A stretch of DNA of 8,718 nt from Rikenellaceae bacterium (GCA_020859745.1 JAJBVQ010000079.1:1-8718), one strand, 5' to 3'. Positions 1 through 6,578 are shown, numbered from the stretch's first letter. Notes: generated by a model not told the origin, from the sequence alone. Numbers and translations are program-made.

Positions 1-46
1 ATAAAGCTTAATTTCCATTCGTCATACCGTTTTGCTGTTTTTCTGG

Positions 47-85
47 GGGAGCCTCCCGGCCCGGAAAGCCGGGTCGTCGTTTTTT
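47..85 (+). terminator. Probable terminator hairpin upstream of the MlaE gene
   Basis: CCCGGC at 55-60 pairs with GCCGGG at 68-73 around a seven-base loop, and a run of six T lies at 80-85. The gap of six bases between stem and T run is longer than in a classic intrinsic terminator. An alternative small stem, GGGA/TCCC at 47-57, competes with it. It probably ends transcription from a gene lying to the left of the window. No gene end could be assigned in 1-46. Confidence 0.4.
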
Positions 86-87
86 AT

Positions 88-95
88 TACCTTTG
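88..95 (+). promoter_or_regulatory. Bacteroidetes-type -7 box for the mlaE-mlaF pair
   Basis: TACCTTTG matches the Bacteroidetes primary sigma factor -7 consensus TAnnTTTG. It lies 30 bases before the ATG at 126, which would give a short leader of roughly 20-25 bases. No convincing -33 TTTG box is visible at the usual distance. The box follows directly after the hairpin and T run, so a new transcription unit probably begins here. Confidence 0.55.
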
Positions 96-125
96 CCCCG
101 AACTGTCCGGATATAAACAAGAACC

Positions 126-869
126 ATGAGCATATTCAAGGAGACAGGCGAGTACCTGCTGCTGATGAAGAAAGTGTTCTCGCGGCCCGAGAAATTTTCG
201 ATCTACCGCAAGAGAGCCCTTTTCGAAATGGAGGCCATCGGGCTGAACTCCATCGGCATCGTCGCCATCATCTCGGTCTTTATGGGCGCCGTGGTCGTGA
301 TCCAGATGGCCAACAACCTGGAGAACCCGTTCATTCCCAAAATGCTCATCGGCTACGCCACGCGGGAGTCGATCGTGCTGGAGTTCAGCTCCACGATCGT
401 GGCCCTGATCCTGGCGGGGAAGGTGGGGTCGAACATCGCCTCGGAGATCGGCACCATGCGCATCACCGAACAGATCGACGCGCTGGAGATCATGGGGGTC
501 AATTCGGCCAGCTACCTGATCCTGCCGAAGGTGGTGGCTTCGGCTTTCTTCTTCCCGCTGCTGACCATCATGAGCATGGTGATCGGGGTGATCGGCGGCT
601 ACCTGGTGGTGGTCGCGACCCAGATATTCCCGCCGTTCGAATACATATCGGGGATCCGCTACGCGGTCAATACCTTCTACATCACCTACTCCATCACCAA
701 GGCCTGCGTCTTCGGGATCATCATCTCGACCATCTCGGCCTACTACGGGTACTACGCCAAAGGCAACTCGCTCGAAGTGGGGCGCGCCAGCACCCGCGCC
801 GTGGTCATCAGCAGCATCGTGATCCTGATATTCAACCTGATTCTCACCCAAATCATGCTCACCAAATAA
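126..869 (+). CDS. mlaE: MlaE-family ABC transporter permease
   Basis: The 247-residue product is an inner-membrane permease of the MlaE family, the transmembrane half of MCE/Mla systems that move phospholipid between inner and outer membranes. Hydrophobic segments lie near residues 42-60, 84-97, 137-165, 191-209 and 226-243. The family hallmark, AGKVGSN through IDALEIMG at about 97-124, is present, as is the typical C-terminal stretch VGRASTRAVV at 218-227. The length is close to the family norm of about 250. The ATG follows an A-rich leader and a TAnnTTTG box. The stop codon overlaps the ATG of the ATPase gene by one base (TAATG), a sign of translational coupling. The family is secure; the transported lipid and direction are inferred from the family. 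Confidence 0.93.
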   Translation: MSIFKETGEYLLLMKKVFSRPEKFSIYRKRALFEMEAIGLNSIGIVAIISVFMGAVVVIQMANNLENPFIPKMLIGYATRESIVLEFSSTIVALILAGKVGSNIASEIGTMRITEQIDALEIMGVNSASYLILPKVVASAFFFPLLTIMSMVIGVIGGYLVVVATQIFPPFEYISGIRYAVNTFYITYSITKACVFGIIISTISAYYGYYAKGNSLEVGRASTRAVVISSIVILIFNLILTQIMLTK

Positions 870-1630
870 TGATACAGGCCATCGACGTTTGCAAATCCTT
901 CGAGGACGGGCGCCTGGTGCTCGACCATATCACCGCCACGTTCCTGCCGGGCAAGACCAACCTGATTATCGGGCAGAGCGGTTCGGGGAAAACGGTACTG
1001 CTCAAGTGCCTGGTGGGCCTCCACCGCATCGACAGCGGACAGATACTCTACAACGACCTCTGCTTCAGCGGGGCGCCGCTGGCGGTCAAGCGCGAGATCC
1101 GGCAGAAGCTGGGCATGATCTTCCAGGGGGGGGCGCTGCTCGACTCGTCCACGGTGATCGAGAACGTGATGTTTCCGCTGGACCTGTTCACCGACATGCC
1201 GCAGAGCGAAAAGGAGGACCGGGCCAATTTCTGCCTCCAGCGCGTGAACCTGACCAACGCCAACCACCTCTACCCCTCGGAGCTGAGCGGGGGTATGACC
1301 AAGCGGGTGGCCATCGCGCGGGCCATCGTGATGAACCCGCAGTACCTCTTCTGCGACGAGCCGAACTCGGGCCTCGACCCCAAAACGTCGGTGGTGATCG
1401 ACAACCTGATCCAGGAGATCACGCAAGAGTACAACATCACCACCATCATTAACACCCACGACATGAACTCGGTGATGGAGATCGGCGACACGATCATCTT
1501 CATCTACGAGGGCAAAAAGTGGTGGGAAGGCACCAAGGACGACATACTGGACACGGACAACAAGGAGCTGGCGGATTTCATCTTCGCGTCGTCCATGGCC
1601 AAGAAAGTCCGGGCCTGCCAGGGTAAATAA
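869..1630 (+). CDS. mlaF: MlaF-type ABC transporter ATP-binding protein
   Basis: This 253-residue cytoplasmic ATPase would power the permease encoded just upstream. All ABC motifs are intact: Walker A GQSGSGKT at 35-42, Q-loop Gln86, signature LSGGM at 139-143, Walker B YLFCDEP at 159-165 with Glu164, D-loop SGLD at 167-170 and H-loop His197. The variant signature LSGGMTKRVAIARA is typical of MlaF rather than of general importers. The reading frame stays open upstream to position 32, but that part lies on top of mlaE and has no family features. The start is therefore ATG 869, overlapping the mlaE stop by one base. No MlaD (MCE-domain) gene follows; the next gene begins 81 bases later and has its own -7 box. 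Family confidence is high; MlaF orthology rests on the MlaE partner. Confidence 0.93.
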   Translation: MIQAIDVCKSFEDGRLVLDHITATFLPGKTNLIIGQSGSGKTVLLKCLVGLHRIDSGQILYNDLCFSGAPLAVKREIRQKLGMIFQGGALLDSSTVIENVMFPLDLFTDMPQSEKEDRANFCLQRVNLTNANHLYPSELSGGMTKRVAIARAIVMNPQYLFCDEPNSGLDPKTSVVIDNLIQEITQEYNITTIINTHDMNSVMEIGDTIIFIYEGKKWWEGTKDDILDTDNKELADFIFASSMAKKVRACQGK

Positions 1631-1667
1631 CAGCGGCGCTTCACGGCGGATTTCCACCGAAATATGC

Positions 1668-1675
1668 TAACTTTG
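1668..1675 (+). promoter_or_regulatory. Bacteroidetes-type -7 box for the glycosyltransferase operon
   Basis: TAACTTTG fits the TAnnTTTG consensus and lies 37 bases before ATG 1712. An in-frame ATG at 1664 sits on the upstream edge of this box. A transcript beginning just downstream of it could not include that ATG, so the box decides the gene start in favour of 1712. No clear -33 element was found. Confidence 0.55.
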
Positions 1676-1711
1676 CGACCTAAAACGCATGTAAGACGAA
1701 TATCTGTTTCC

Positions 1712-2452
1712 ATGAACAAAACCGCCGGGTATAAATTCACGATCATCGTTCCCGTATACAACGAAGAAGACAACATCTACGCCCTCGAAGAGCGGCTGCG
1801 GGCCTACCTGCCCGCAGCCTTCGCAGGCGGCCGGCCCGCCTGCGCGCTGTTCGTCAACGACGGCTCGAAAGACGCCTCGCCGGAGCGGCTGCGCGAGATC
1901 TGCGGCCGCAACGAGCATTTCTACTGGCTCGACCTGGCGCAGAACAGCGGCCTCAGCGCGGCGATGAAGGCGGGGATCGACGCCTCTTTTTCGGAATACG
2001 TGGGCTACATGGACGCCGACCTGCAAACCACGCCGGAGGATTTCGACCTGCTGCTCCCACACATGGGAGAATACGAGATGGTGATGGGGATACGCACCGG
2101 GCGGAAGGATTCGTTCGTGAAAAACATGTCGTCCCGGATCGCGAACGGTTTCCGGCGCATGATGACCCATGACGGGGTCGAGGACACGGGGTGCCCGCTC
2201 AAGGTGCTGCGGACGGAGTATGCCAAGCGGATCCCGTTCTTTACCGGGATGCACCGTTTTCTGCCCGCTCTGATTCAGCTCCAGGGCGCGCGCGTGATGC
2301 AGGTGCCGGTGCGGCACTTTCCGCGCGTGGCGGGACAGTCGAAATACCACCTGTGGAACCGCCTCGCGGGGCCGTTCATGGACTGCTTCGCTTACCGCTG
2401 GATGCGCAAGCGCTATATCAACTACCGCACGGCGGGCGGTAACCTCGAATAG
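1712..2452 (+). CDS. Family 2 glycosyltransferase, polyprenyl-phosphate sugar synthase type
   Basis: The 246-residue protein has the GT-A fold motifs of DPM1/GtrB/ArnC-like enzymes, which move a sugar from a nucleotide donor to polyprenyl phosphate on the cytosolic face. PVYNEEDNI is at 14-22, the nucleotide-binding NDGS at 49-52, the metal-binding DADLQ at 101-105, and the acceptor-side QSKYH near 209-213. It has none of the C-terminal membrane helices found in GtrB and ArnC, so it would be soluble or peripherally bound. ATG 1712 was chosen because the protein starts just ahead of the first beta strand (KFTIIVPVY) and because the upstream ATG 1664 overlaps a promoter box. Only 11 bases separate it from the LAB_N gene. 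The sugar is unknown; the epimerase at the end of the operon suggests a uronic acid. A role in protein or teichoic-acid-like glycosylation cannot be excluded. Confidence 0.87.
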   Translation: MNKTAGYKFTIIVPVYNEEDNIYALEERLRAYLPAAFAGGRPACALFVNDGSKDASPERLREICGRNEHFYWLDLAQNSGLSAAMKAGIDASFSEYVGYMDADLQTTPEDFDLLLPHMGEYEMVMGIRTGRKDSFVKNMSSRIANGFRRMMTHDGVEDTGCPLKVLRTEYAKRIPFFTGMHRFLPALIQLQGARVMQVPVRHFPRVAGQSKYHLWNRLAGPFMDCFAYRWMRKRYINYRTAGGNLE

Positions 2453-2463
2453 GCGGCCCGGGT

Positions 2464-3135
2464 ATGATCTACGTCATCGGATTCCTCGCCCAGCTCTTTT
2501 TCTCGGCCCGCATCCTGCTCCAATGGATCCTGTCCGAGCGGGCGGGGCGCGTGGTTTCGCCTTCTATTTTCTGGATACTCAGCCTGGCCGGCTCCTACCT
2601 GCTCTTTATCTACGGCTGGATGCGCGACGACTTCGCCATCGTGCTGGGGCAGGTGATCGCCTACTACATCTACATCTGGAACCTCAGCGCCAAAGGCGTG
2701 TGGGGTCGGATACCGGGGGTAGTTCGCGCCCTGCTCTTGGTGACCCCTGCGGTGGCCATCGCGTTCGCCGTCTGCCATGCCGACACCTTTATCCACGACT
2801 TCTTCCGGAACGAGAAAGTGCCGCTGTGGCTGCTCCTGTTCGGTTCGGCAGGGCAGATCATATTCACGCTAAGGTTCGTATATCAATACTTTTACTCGCG
2901 GCGGAAGGGCGAGTCGGTGCTGCCCGTCGGCTTCTGGATCATCAGCCTCACCGGATCGGCGGCCATCGTATCTTACGGGATCGTGCGGCACGACCCGGTG
3001 CTGATCCTCGGCCAGTCGGTCGGCTTTATCGCATATACCCGCAATATCCTGATATATAAAAAAGAACGGCTCCGGAACGCCGCCGCGACGGGCCTGACCG
3101 ACGAAAACATATGCGAAAATATCTCAACACGATAG
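2464..3135 (+). CDS. Tandem LAB_N-domain membrane protein, candidate lipid-sugar flippase
   Basis: This 223-residue membrane protein carries two copies of the domain named after the N-terminus of some lipid-A-disaccharide synthases (LAB_N), without any LpxB catalytic domain. The copies align by eye. Copy 1 (about 7-75) has Q10, R16, Q20, P33, FW36-37, S40, GS43-44, LGQ61-63 and N73. Copy 2 (about 127-195) has Q131, R137, Q141, P154, FW157-158, S161, GS164-165, LGQ182-184 and N194. Each copy has about three hydrophobic segments, and a hydrophobic linker near 88-104 joins them. As I recall, LAB_N belongs with the PQ-loop/SWEET-like three-helix transporters. Its place between a polyprenyl-phosphate sugar synthase and an ArnT-like transferase is where a flippase would be expected. 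The family call is strong; the flippase role is inference. The last 25 bases overlap the next gene. Confidence 0.85.
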   Translation: MIYVIGFLAQLFFSARILLQWILSERAGRVVSPSIFWILSLAGSYLLFIYGWMRDDFAIVLGQVIAYYIYIWNLSAKGVWGRIPGVVRALLLVTPAVAIAFAVCHADTFIHDFFRNEKVPLWLLLFGSAGQIIFTLRFVYQYFYSRRKGESVLPVGFWIISLTGSAAIVSYGIVRHDPVLILGQSVGFIAYTRNILIYKKERLRNAAATGLTDENICENISTR

Positions 3136-4718
3136 ACTGGGGCCGCTACCTGCTGCTCTTTATCGCGGTGCTGCCACTGTTCATATTCCGCGACTTCACC
3201 CGCAACAACGAGCTGCGCTACCTGAGCATCGCCGACGAGGCGATCCGCGAGGGACACGTCTTCACTTTTTACAACCACGGGGCGGCATATGCCGACAAAC
3301 CGCCGTTGTACCTGTGGCTGGTGATGCTCGGACGCATGATCTTCGGGACCAATACGGCGGGTCTGATGACCTTTATGAGCCTCTTTTCGGTGGTGCCGGC
3401 GCTGGTAATTCTGTGGATCATGAACCGCTGGGTGCGGCCTTTTGTGGCCAGCGTCGCGGCGCGCAGGGCCGGACAACTGATGCTCTACACCAGCGTCTAT
3501 TTCATCGGTTCGGCGGTGGTGCTGCGGATGGATATGCTGATGTGCCTGTTCATCGTGCTGGCCCTGCACACCTTCTGGCGGATATACAGCGGCGCTTCGG
3601 ATCGGGAGAACCATCTGCTGCGCGACAAGATATTGTTCCCGGTCTGGGTATTCCTGGCCGTATTTACCAAGGGGCCGGTGGGGATACTGGTGCCGCTGGT
3701 GACGGTGATCGTCTTCCTGATCCTGAAACGCGACTGGCGCAGGATAGGGACTTACTGGGGCTGGCGGACATGGGGAATACTCCTGTTTCTGTGCGCCTTA
3801 TGGTTCGGGGCGGTCTATGCGGAGGGCGGGTCGGCCTACCTGGACAACCTGCTGGTCAAACAGACGGCGGGACGGGCGGTGGACGCTTTCCACCACAAAG
3901 CTCCGTTCTGGTACTACGGCGTTTCGATCTGGTACTCGCTGGCTCCGTGGTCGCTGCTGGTGATCGGGGTGCTGGTGTGGGGGCTGTGGAACCGGCGGCG
4001 CATGGTGACCACCGATCTGGAACGGATCTTCCTCGTGGCGGCCTTGTCCACGTTCGCCGTGCTGTCAATGGTCAGCTCCAAGATCCAGATTTATTTGTTG
4101 CCGGCGTTTCCCTTCTTCGTCTATATCGCCGTGCTGTGGATCGCCAAGGCGGGCGAGCGGCGGTGGATGAAGTGGCTTGTGGGAGTCCCGGCGGGCGTGC
4201 TGGTTCTGACTCTGCCGGGGCTGTTCGTTGCGGCCCGGTATATCGATTTCCCGCTGCTCGATTCGATGTTCGTCCCCGTGGCGGCGACGCTGGCCTCCCT
4301 ATTGGCGGTGGGCTGCATCGTCTGGCTGTGGCGCGGGCGGCTGAACACGGCCATTACGACGCTGGCAGGCGGGCTGCTGGCCACCGTGTTCACCGTGTCG
4401 TTCGCCGTGCCCCAGTTCAACGGCCATATCGGGATGGGCGACGTCTGCGGGGCGGCCAAGGCGGTGGGCGACGCGGCCGGTATCGGCTGTTATTACACCT
4501 ACGATATCGACCGGGCGGAAAATATAGATGTTTACCTGGGCCGGGGCAGCCGGAAACTGACGGCGGCGGAGTTGGACTCCGTGCAGCGCGGGATCGTCAT
4601 CACCTTCAAGGAGCGGATCGGGCCGGACTCGGCGCTGACCCGCGCTTTCGCGGGGCAGGAGGTGCACCGGGTCGGGGATTATGCGTTCGGTGTCATCCAT
4701 AAAAACGACGAGCGATGA
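3111..4718 (+). CDS. ArnT-like GT83 membrane glycosyltransferase
   Basis: The 535-residue protein resembles ArnT/PMT-type GT-C enzymes, which take a sugar from a polyprenyl-phosphate carrier at the periplasmic face and attach it to lipid A or another envelope acceptor. Visible motifs are NNELRY at 32-37 in the first periplasmic loop, YADKPPLYLWL at 60-70, RMD at 139-141, FTKGPVG at 185-191, HHKAPFWYYG at 261-270 and SSKIQIYLLPAFP at 322-334. Many hydrophobic helices precede a more soluble C-terminal part of about 100 residues, as in ArnT. The residue aligned with the ArnT catalytic Asp (DETRY) appears to be Asn33. ATG 3111 overlaps the LAB_N gene by 25 bases, and the stop overlaps the next ATG (ATGA), so the three genes look co-translated. 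The acceptor is not determined; lipid A is the favoured inference. Confidence 0.87.
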   Translation: MRKYLNTIDWGRYLLLFIAVLPLFIFRDFTRNNELRYLSIADEAIREGHVFTFYNHGAAYADKPPLYLWLVMLGRMIFGTNTAGLMTFMSLFSVVPALVILWIMNRWVRPFVASVAARRAGQLMLYTSVYFIGSAVVLRMDMLMCLFIVLALHTFWRIYSGASDRENHLLRDKILFPVWVFLAVFTKGPVGILVPLVTVIVFLILKRDWRRIGTYWGWRTWGILLFLCALWFGAVYAEGGSAYLDNLLVKQTAGRAVDAFHHKAPFWYYGVSIWYSLAPWSLLVIGVLVWGLWNRRRMVTTDLERIFLVAALSTFAVLSMVSSKIQIYLLPAFPFFVYIAVLWIAKAGERRWMKWLVGVPAGVLVLTLPGLFVAARYIDFPLLDSMFVPVAATLASLLAVGCIVWLWRGRLNTAITTLAGGLLATVFTVSFAVPQFNGHIGMGDVCGAAKAVGDAAGIGCYYTYDIDRAENIDVYLGRGSRKLTAAELDSVQRGIVITFKERIGPDSALTRAFAGQEVHRVGDYAFGVIHKNDER

Positions 4719-5740
4719 AGATACTGGTCACCGGGGCAGCCGGATTCATCGGGTTCCACACCGTCCGCCGCCTGGCCGGGCGGGGCGACGAGGTGGTGGG
4801 GCTCGACAACATCAACGACTATTACGCAGTCGAACTGAAACAAGCACGGCTGGCAGAGTCCGGCATCGACGGGGCGGCCGCTGCGAAGGAGCATGCGTTC
4901 GTGCAAAGCTCGGTGTGGCCGGGGTATCGGTTCGTGCGGGCCGACCTGACGGACAAGGCATTTATCGACTCCCTGTTCGAAACAGAGCGCTTCGATGCGG
5001 TAATCAACCTCGCGGCGCAGGCGGGGGTGCGCTATTCGATCGAGAACCCATACGCCTACGTGCAGAGCAATATCGTAGGGTTCCTCAACATACTGGAGGC
5101 GTGCCGGCGCTTTCCGGTGCGGCATTTGGTATACGCCAGCTCCAGCAGCATCTACGGGCTGAACGAAAAGGTGCCGTACTCGGAAACCGATAGGACCGAC
5201 CGGCCGGTAAGCCTCTATGCCGCGACCAAGAAGTCGAACGAGCTGATGGCGCACTCCTATTCGAAACTGTACGGCATTCCGGCGACGGGGCTGCGGTTCT
5301 TCACGGTATACGGGCCGTGGGGCCGGCCGGACATGTCGCCCTCGCTTTTCCTGGGCGCGATCCTGGAGGGCCGACCGATCCGGGTGTTCAACCGCGGGAA
5401 TATGTACCGCGATTTCACCTATATCGACGACATCGTCACGGGCCTGTGCGCCGTCACGGATTCTGCCCCCGCGCCGGATACGAACGGGGTGCGGGCGGCC
5501 GTTTACAATATCGGGAACGGCGAGCCGGTGGCCCTGATGGATTTTATCGGGGCTGTCGAGAAGGCGTCGGGACGCGAGGCGGTCAAGGAGTTCCTGGATA
5601 TGCAGCCGGGGGACGTCTACCGGACTTTCGCCGACACGTCGGCCCTGGAACGGGACTTCGGCTACCGACCTTCGACACCGTTACAGGAAGGGATCGAACG
5701 TTTTTGCGAGTGGTATCGGCGGTACTACGGTCTTTCTTAA
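4715..5740 (+). CDS. UDP-glucuronate 4-epimerase (NAD-dependent, SDR family)
   Basis: The 341-residue enzyme interconverts UDP-glucuronate and UDP-galacturonate in the cytosol using bound NAD. The Rossmann motif GAAGFIG is at 7-13, with Asp31 for the NAD ribose. The active site has the serine run at 142-145 and Tyr168/Lys172 (YAATK). Several stretches are typical of UDP-glucuronate epimerases rather than GalE: DNINDYYAVELKQARL at 31-46, NLAAQAGVRYS near 98-108, LYAATKKSNELMAHSYSKLYG, and RFFTVYGPWGRPDM followed by the RDFTYIDDIV stretch. The length matches the family. Its ATG overlaps the ArnT-like stop by four bases, so it is the last gene of the operon. Known relatives supply galacturonate for capsules and lipopolysaccharide. 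Here it probably feeds the glycosyltransferases upstream. Substrate choice is inferred from motif similarity. Confidence 0.9.
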   Translation: MKILVTGAAGFIGFHTVRRLAGRGDEVVGLDNINDYYAVELKQARLAESGIDGAAAAKEHAFVQSSVWPGYRFVRADLTDKAFIDSLFETERFDAVINLAAQAGVRYSIENPYAYVQSNIVGFLNILEACRRFPVRHLVYASSSSIYGLNEKVPYSETDRTDRPVSLYAATKKSNELMAHSYSKLYGIPATGLRFFTVYGPWGRPDMSPSLFLGAILEGRPIRVFNRGNMYRDFTYIDDIVTGLCAVTDSAPAPDTNGVRAAVYNIGNGEPVALMDFIGAVEKASGREAVKEFLDMQPGDVYRTFADTSALERDFGYRPSTPLQEGIERFCEWYRRYYGLS

Positions 5741-5768
5741 CCTGACATTGGGGCCGGGGCCTCCGGGC

Positions 5769-5785
5769 CACCCGTCGGGTGTTTT
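5769..5785 (+). terminator. Possible terminator after the epimerase
   Basis: CACCC at 5769-5773 pairs with GGGTG at 5777-5781 around a three-base loop, and TTTT follows at once. The stem is short and the T run is only four, so this is a weak intrinsic terminator candidate. It lies 28 bases after the operon's last stop codon, where one would be expected. Confidence 0.35.
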
Positions 5786-5798
5786 GTCGGCAGCCTCT

Positions 5799-5857
5799 GC
5801 CCAAGGCGGTCAGCGCGCAGGCGTTGCCTGTTCTGTTAGCTACGTTACGCCTTGGGC
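5799..5857. repeat. Ten-base-pair inverted repeat enclosing a second hairpin
   Basis: GCCCAAGGCG at 5799-5808 is the exact reverse complement of CGCCTTGGGC at 5848-5857. The 39-base interior holds another perfect stem, CAGGC at 5818-5822 with GCCTG at 5826-5830. The paired arms and nested stem suggest a folded RNA or a palindromic intergenic repeat. It lies in the spacer before the exonuclease gene. Confidence 0.55.
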
Positions 5858-5880
5858 TTCCGCAAGCCTTTCTCGGGTTC

Positions 5881-5910
5881 GGCGCGCCCTCGCCCCCCAC
5901 AGGGCGCGCC
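5881..5910. repeat. Perfect ten-base-pair hairpin with GGCGCGCC arms
   Basis: GGCGCGCCCT at 5881-5890 pairs exactly with AGGGCGCGCC at 5901-5910 across a ten-base C-rich loop. Each arm contains the self-complementary 8-mer GGCGCGCC, and a third copy of that 8-mer lies at 5952-5959. No T run follows, so termination is not the obvious role. Confidence 0.6.
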
Positions 5911-5959
5911 GCCACTGACGTGGAAACTCGGCTACTCGCTCTCTCATTCTGGGCGCGCC
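5903..5959 (+). repeat. Palindrome-bounded intergenic element, copy 1
   Basis: The element reads: palindrome GGCGCGCC (5903-5910), one base, hairpin core CCACTGACGTGG (5912-5923), a spacer of 28 bases beginning AAACTC, then GGCGCGCC again (5952-5959). The core folds as CCAC/GTGG with loop TGAC. A partial third core, CCGCTGACACGG followed by AAACC, lies at 5981-5992. A related arrangement is found in the opposite orientation after the exonuclease gene. It may be a REP-like repeat family; the family assignment is inference. Confidence 0.5.
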
Positions 5960-6012
5960 CACTCCCCTCGGGTCGCGACACCGCTGACACGGAAACCTCA
6001 ACAATAATAAAT

Positions 6013-6519
6013 ATGCGGAATTTTGCGGCCATAGACTTCGAGACAGCCAACGGCAAACGGTCGAGCATCTGCTCGGTAGGGGTCGTGGTGGTCAGCGACG
6101 GTGAGATCGTGCGCCGGGTGCACCGTCTGGTGCGCCCGACGCCGAACTACTATTACCGCTATTTCACGGAGCAGATCCACGGTATCTGCGATGCGGACAC
6201 GCGCGATGCGCCGCTGTTCCCGGAGGTGTGGGAGAATGACGTGGCGCCGCTGATCGAGGGACTGCCTTTGGTCGCGCACAACGCGGCTTTCGACGAAGGG
6301 GTGTTGCGCGCAGCTTACGGAGCGTACGACATGGATTACCCCTCGTCCTATACGTTCCATTGCACGCTGCGTGCGGCGCGGAAACTGTTCCCGAAGCCCC
6401 TGATCGAGAATCATCGGCTGCCGACTGTCTGCCAATACCTCGGCATTCCGTTCGACAACCACCACGACGCGCTGGCGGATGCGGAAGGCTGCGCCCGCAT
6501 CGCGATCCGCATCCTCTAA
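6013..6519 (+). CDS. Stand-alone DEDDh 3'-5' exonuclease, DnaQ/epsilon-like
   Basis: The 168-residue protein is a compact exonuclease domain of the DnaQ (polymerase III epsilon) superfamily. All five metal-binding and catalytic positions are present: Asp8 and Glu10 in AIDFET, Asp94 in HNAAFDEG, and His151 with Asp156 in HHDALADAEG. The domain fills the whole protein, with no polymerase, BRCT or helicase part. Many Bacteroidetes carry such free-standing enzymes; a role in DNA or RNA 3'-end trimming or repair is likely but unspecified. The frame stays open upstream to a GTG at 5779, but that part crosses the hairpin repeats and has no family features. ATG 6013 places the first strand at residues 4-9, as in relatives, and follows an AT-rich stretch (AACAATAATAAAT). 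No recognisable -7 box was found in the spacer. Confidence 0.88.
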   Translation: MRNFAAIDFETANGKRSSICSVGVVVVSDGEIVRRVHRLVRPTPNYYYRYFTEQIHGICDADTRDAPLFPEVWENDVAPLIEGLPLVAHNAAFDEGVLRAAYGAYDMDYPSSYTFHCTLRAARKLFPKPLIENHRLPTVCQYLGIPFDNHHDALADAEGCARIAIRIL

Positions 6520-6578
6520 AATCCGTCGCTTTTCCATACCCTTTCTTCATGTTGGAGGGTACTGCCGCATTGTAAAAG

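Noticed and set aside
1..46. Tail of an upstream gene
   Set aside because: The short open stretch has no recognisable protein features, and a TAA at 2-4 could be a stop by chance; there is too little sequence to call.
32..868. Open frame running into the MlaF-type gene from upstream, as a possible long N-terminal domain
   Set aside because: It overlaps mlaE out of frame, is rich in His, Arg, Gly and Asp with no family features, and the true ATPase begins at the ATG coupled to the mlaE stop.
1664..1711. ATG 1664 as the glycosyltransferase start
   Set aside because: It lies at the upstream edge of a TAnnTTTG promoter box, and the extra 16 residues do not look like part of a GT2 domain.
5903..5998. 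CRISPR-like array from the repeated CTGAC...GGAAAC motifs
   Set aside because: There are only two nearby copies, they are imperfect, the spacing is irregular relative to the palindromes, and no cas genes are present.
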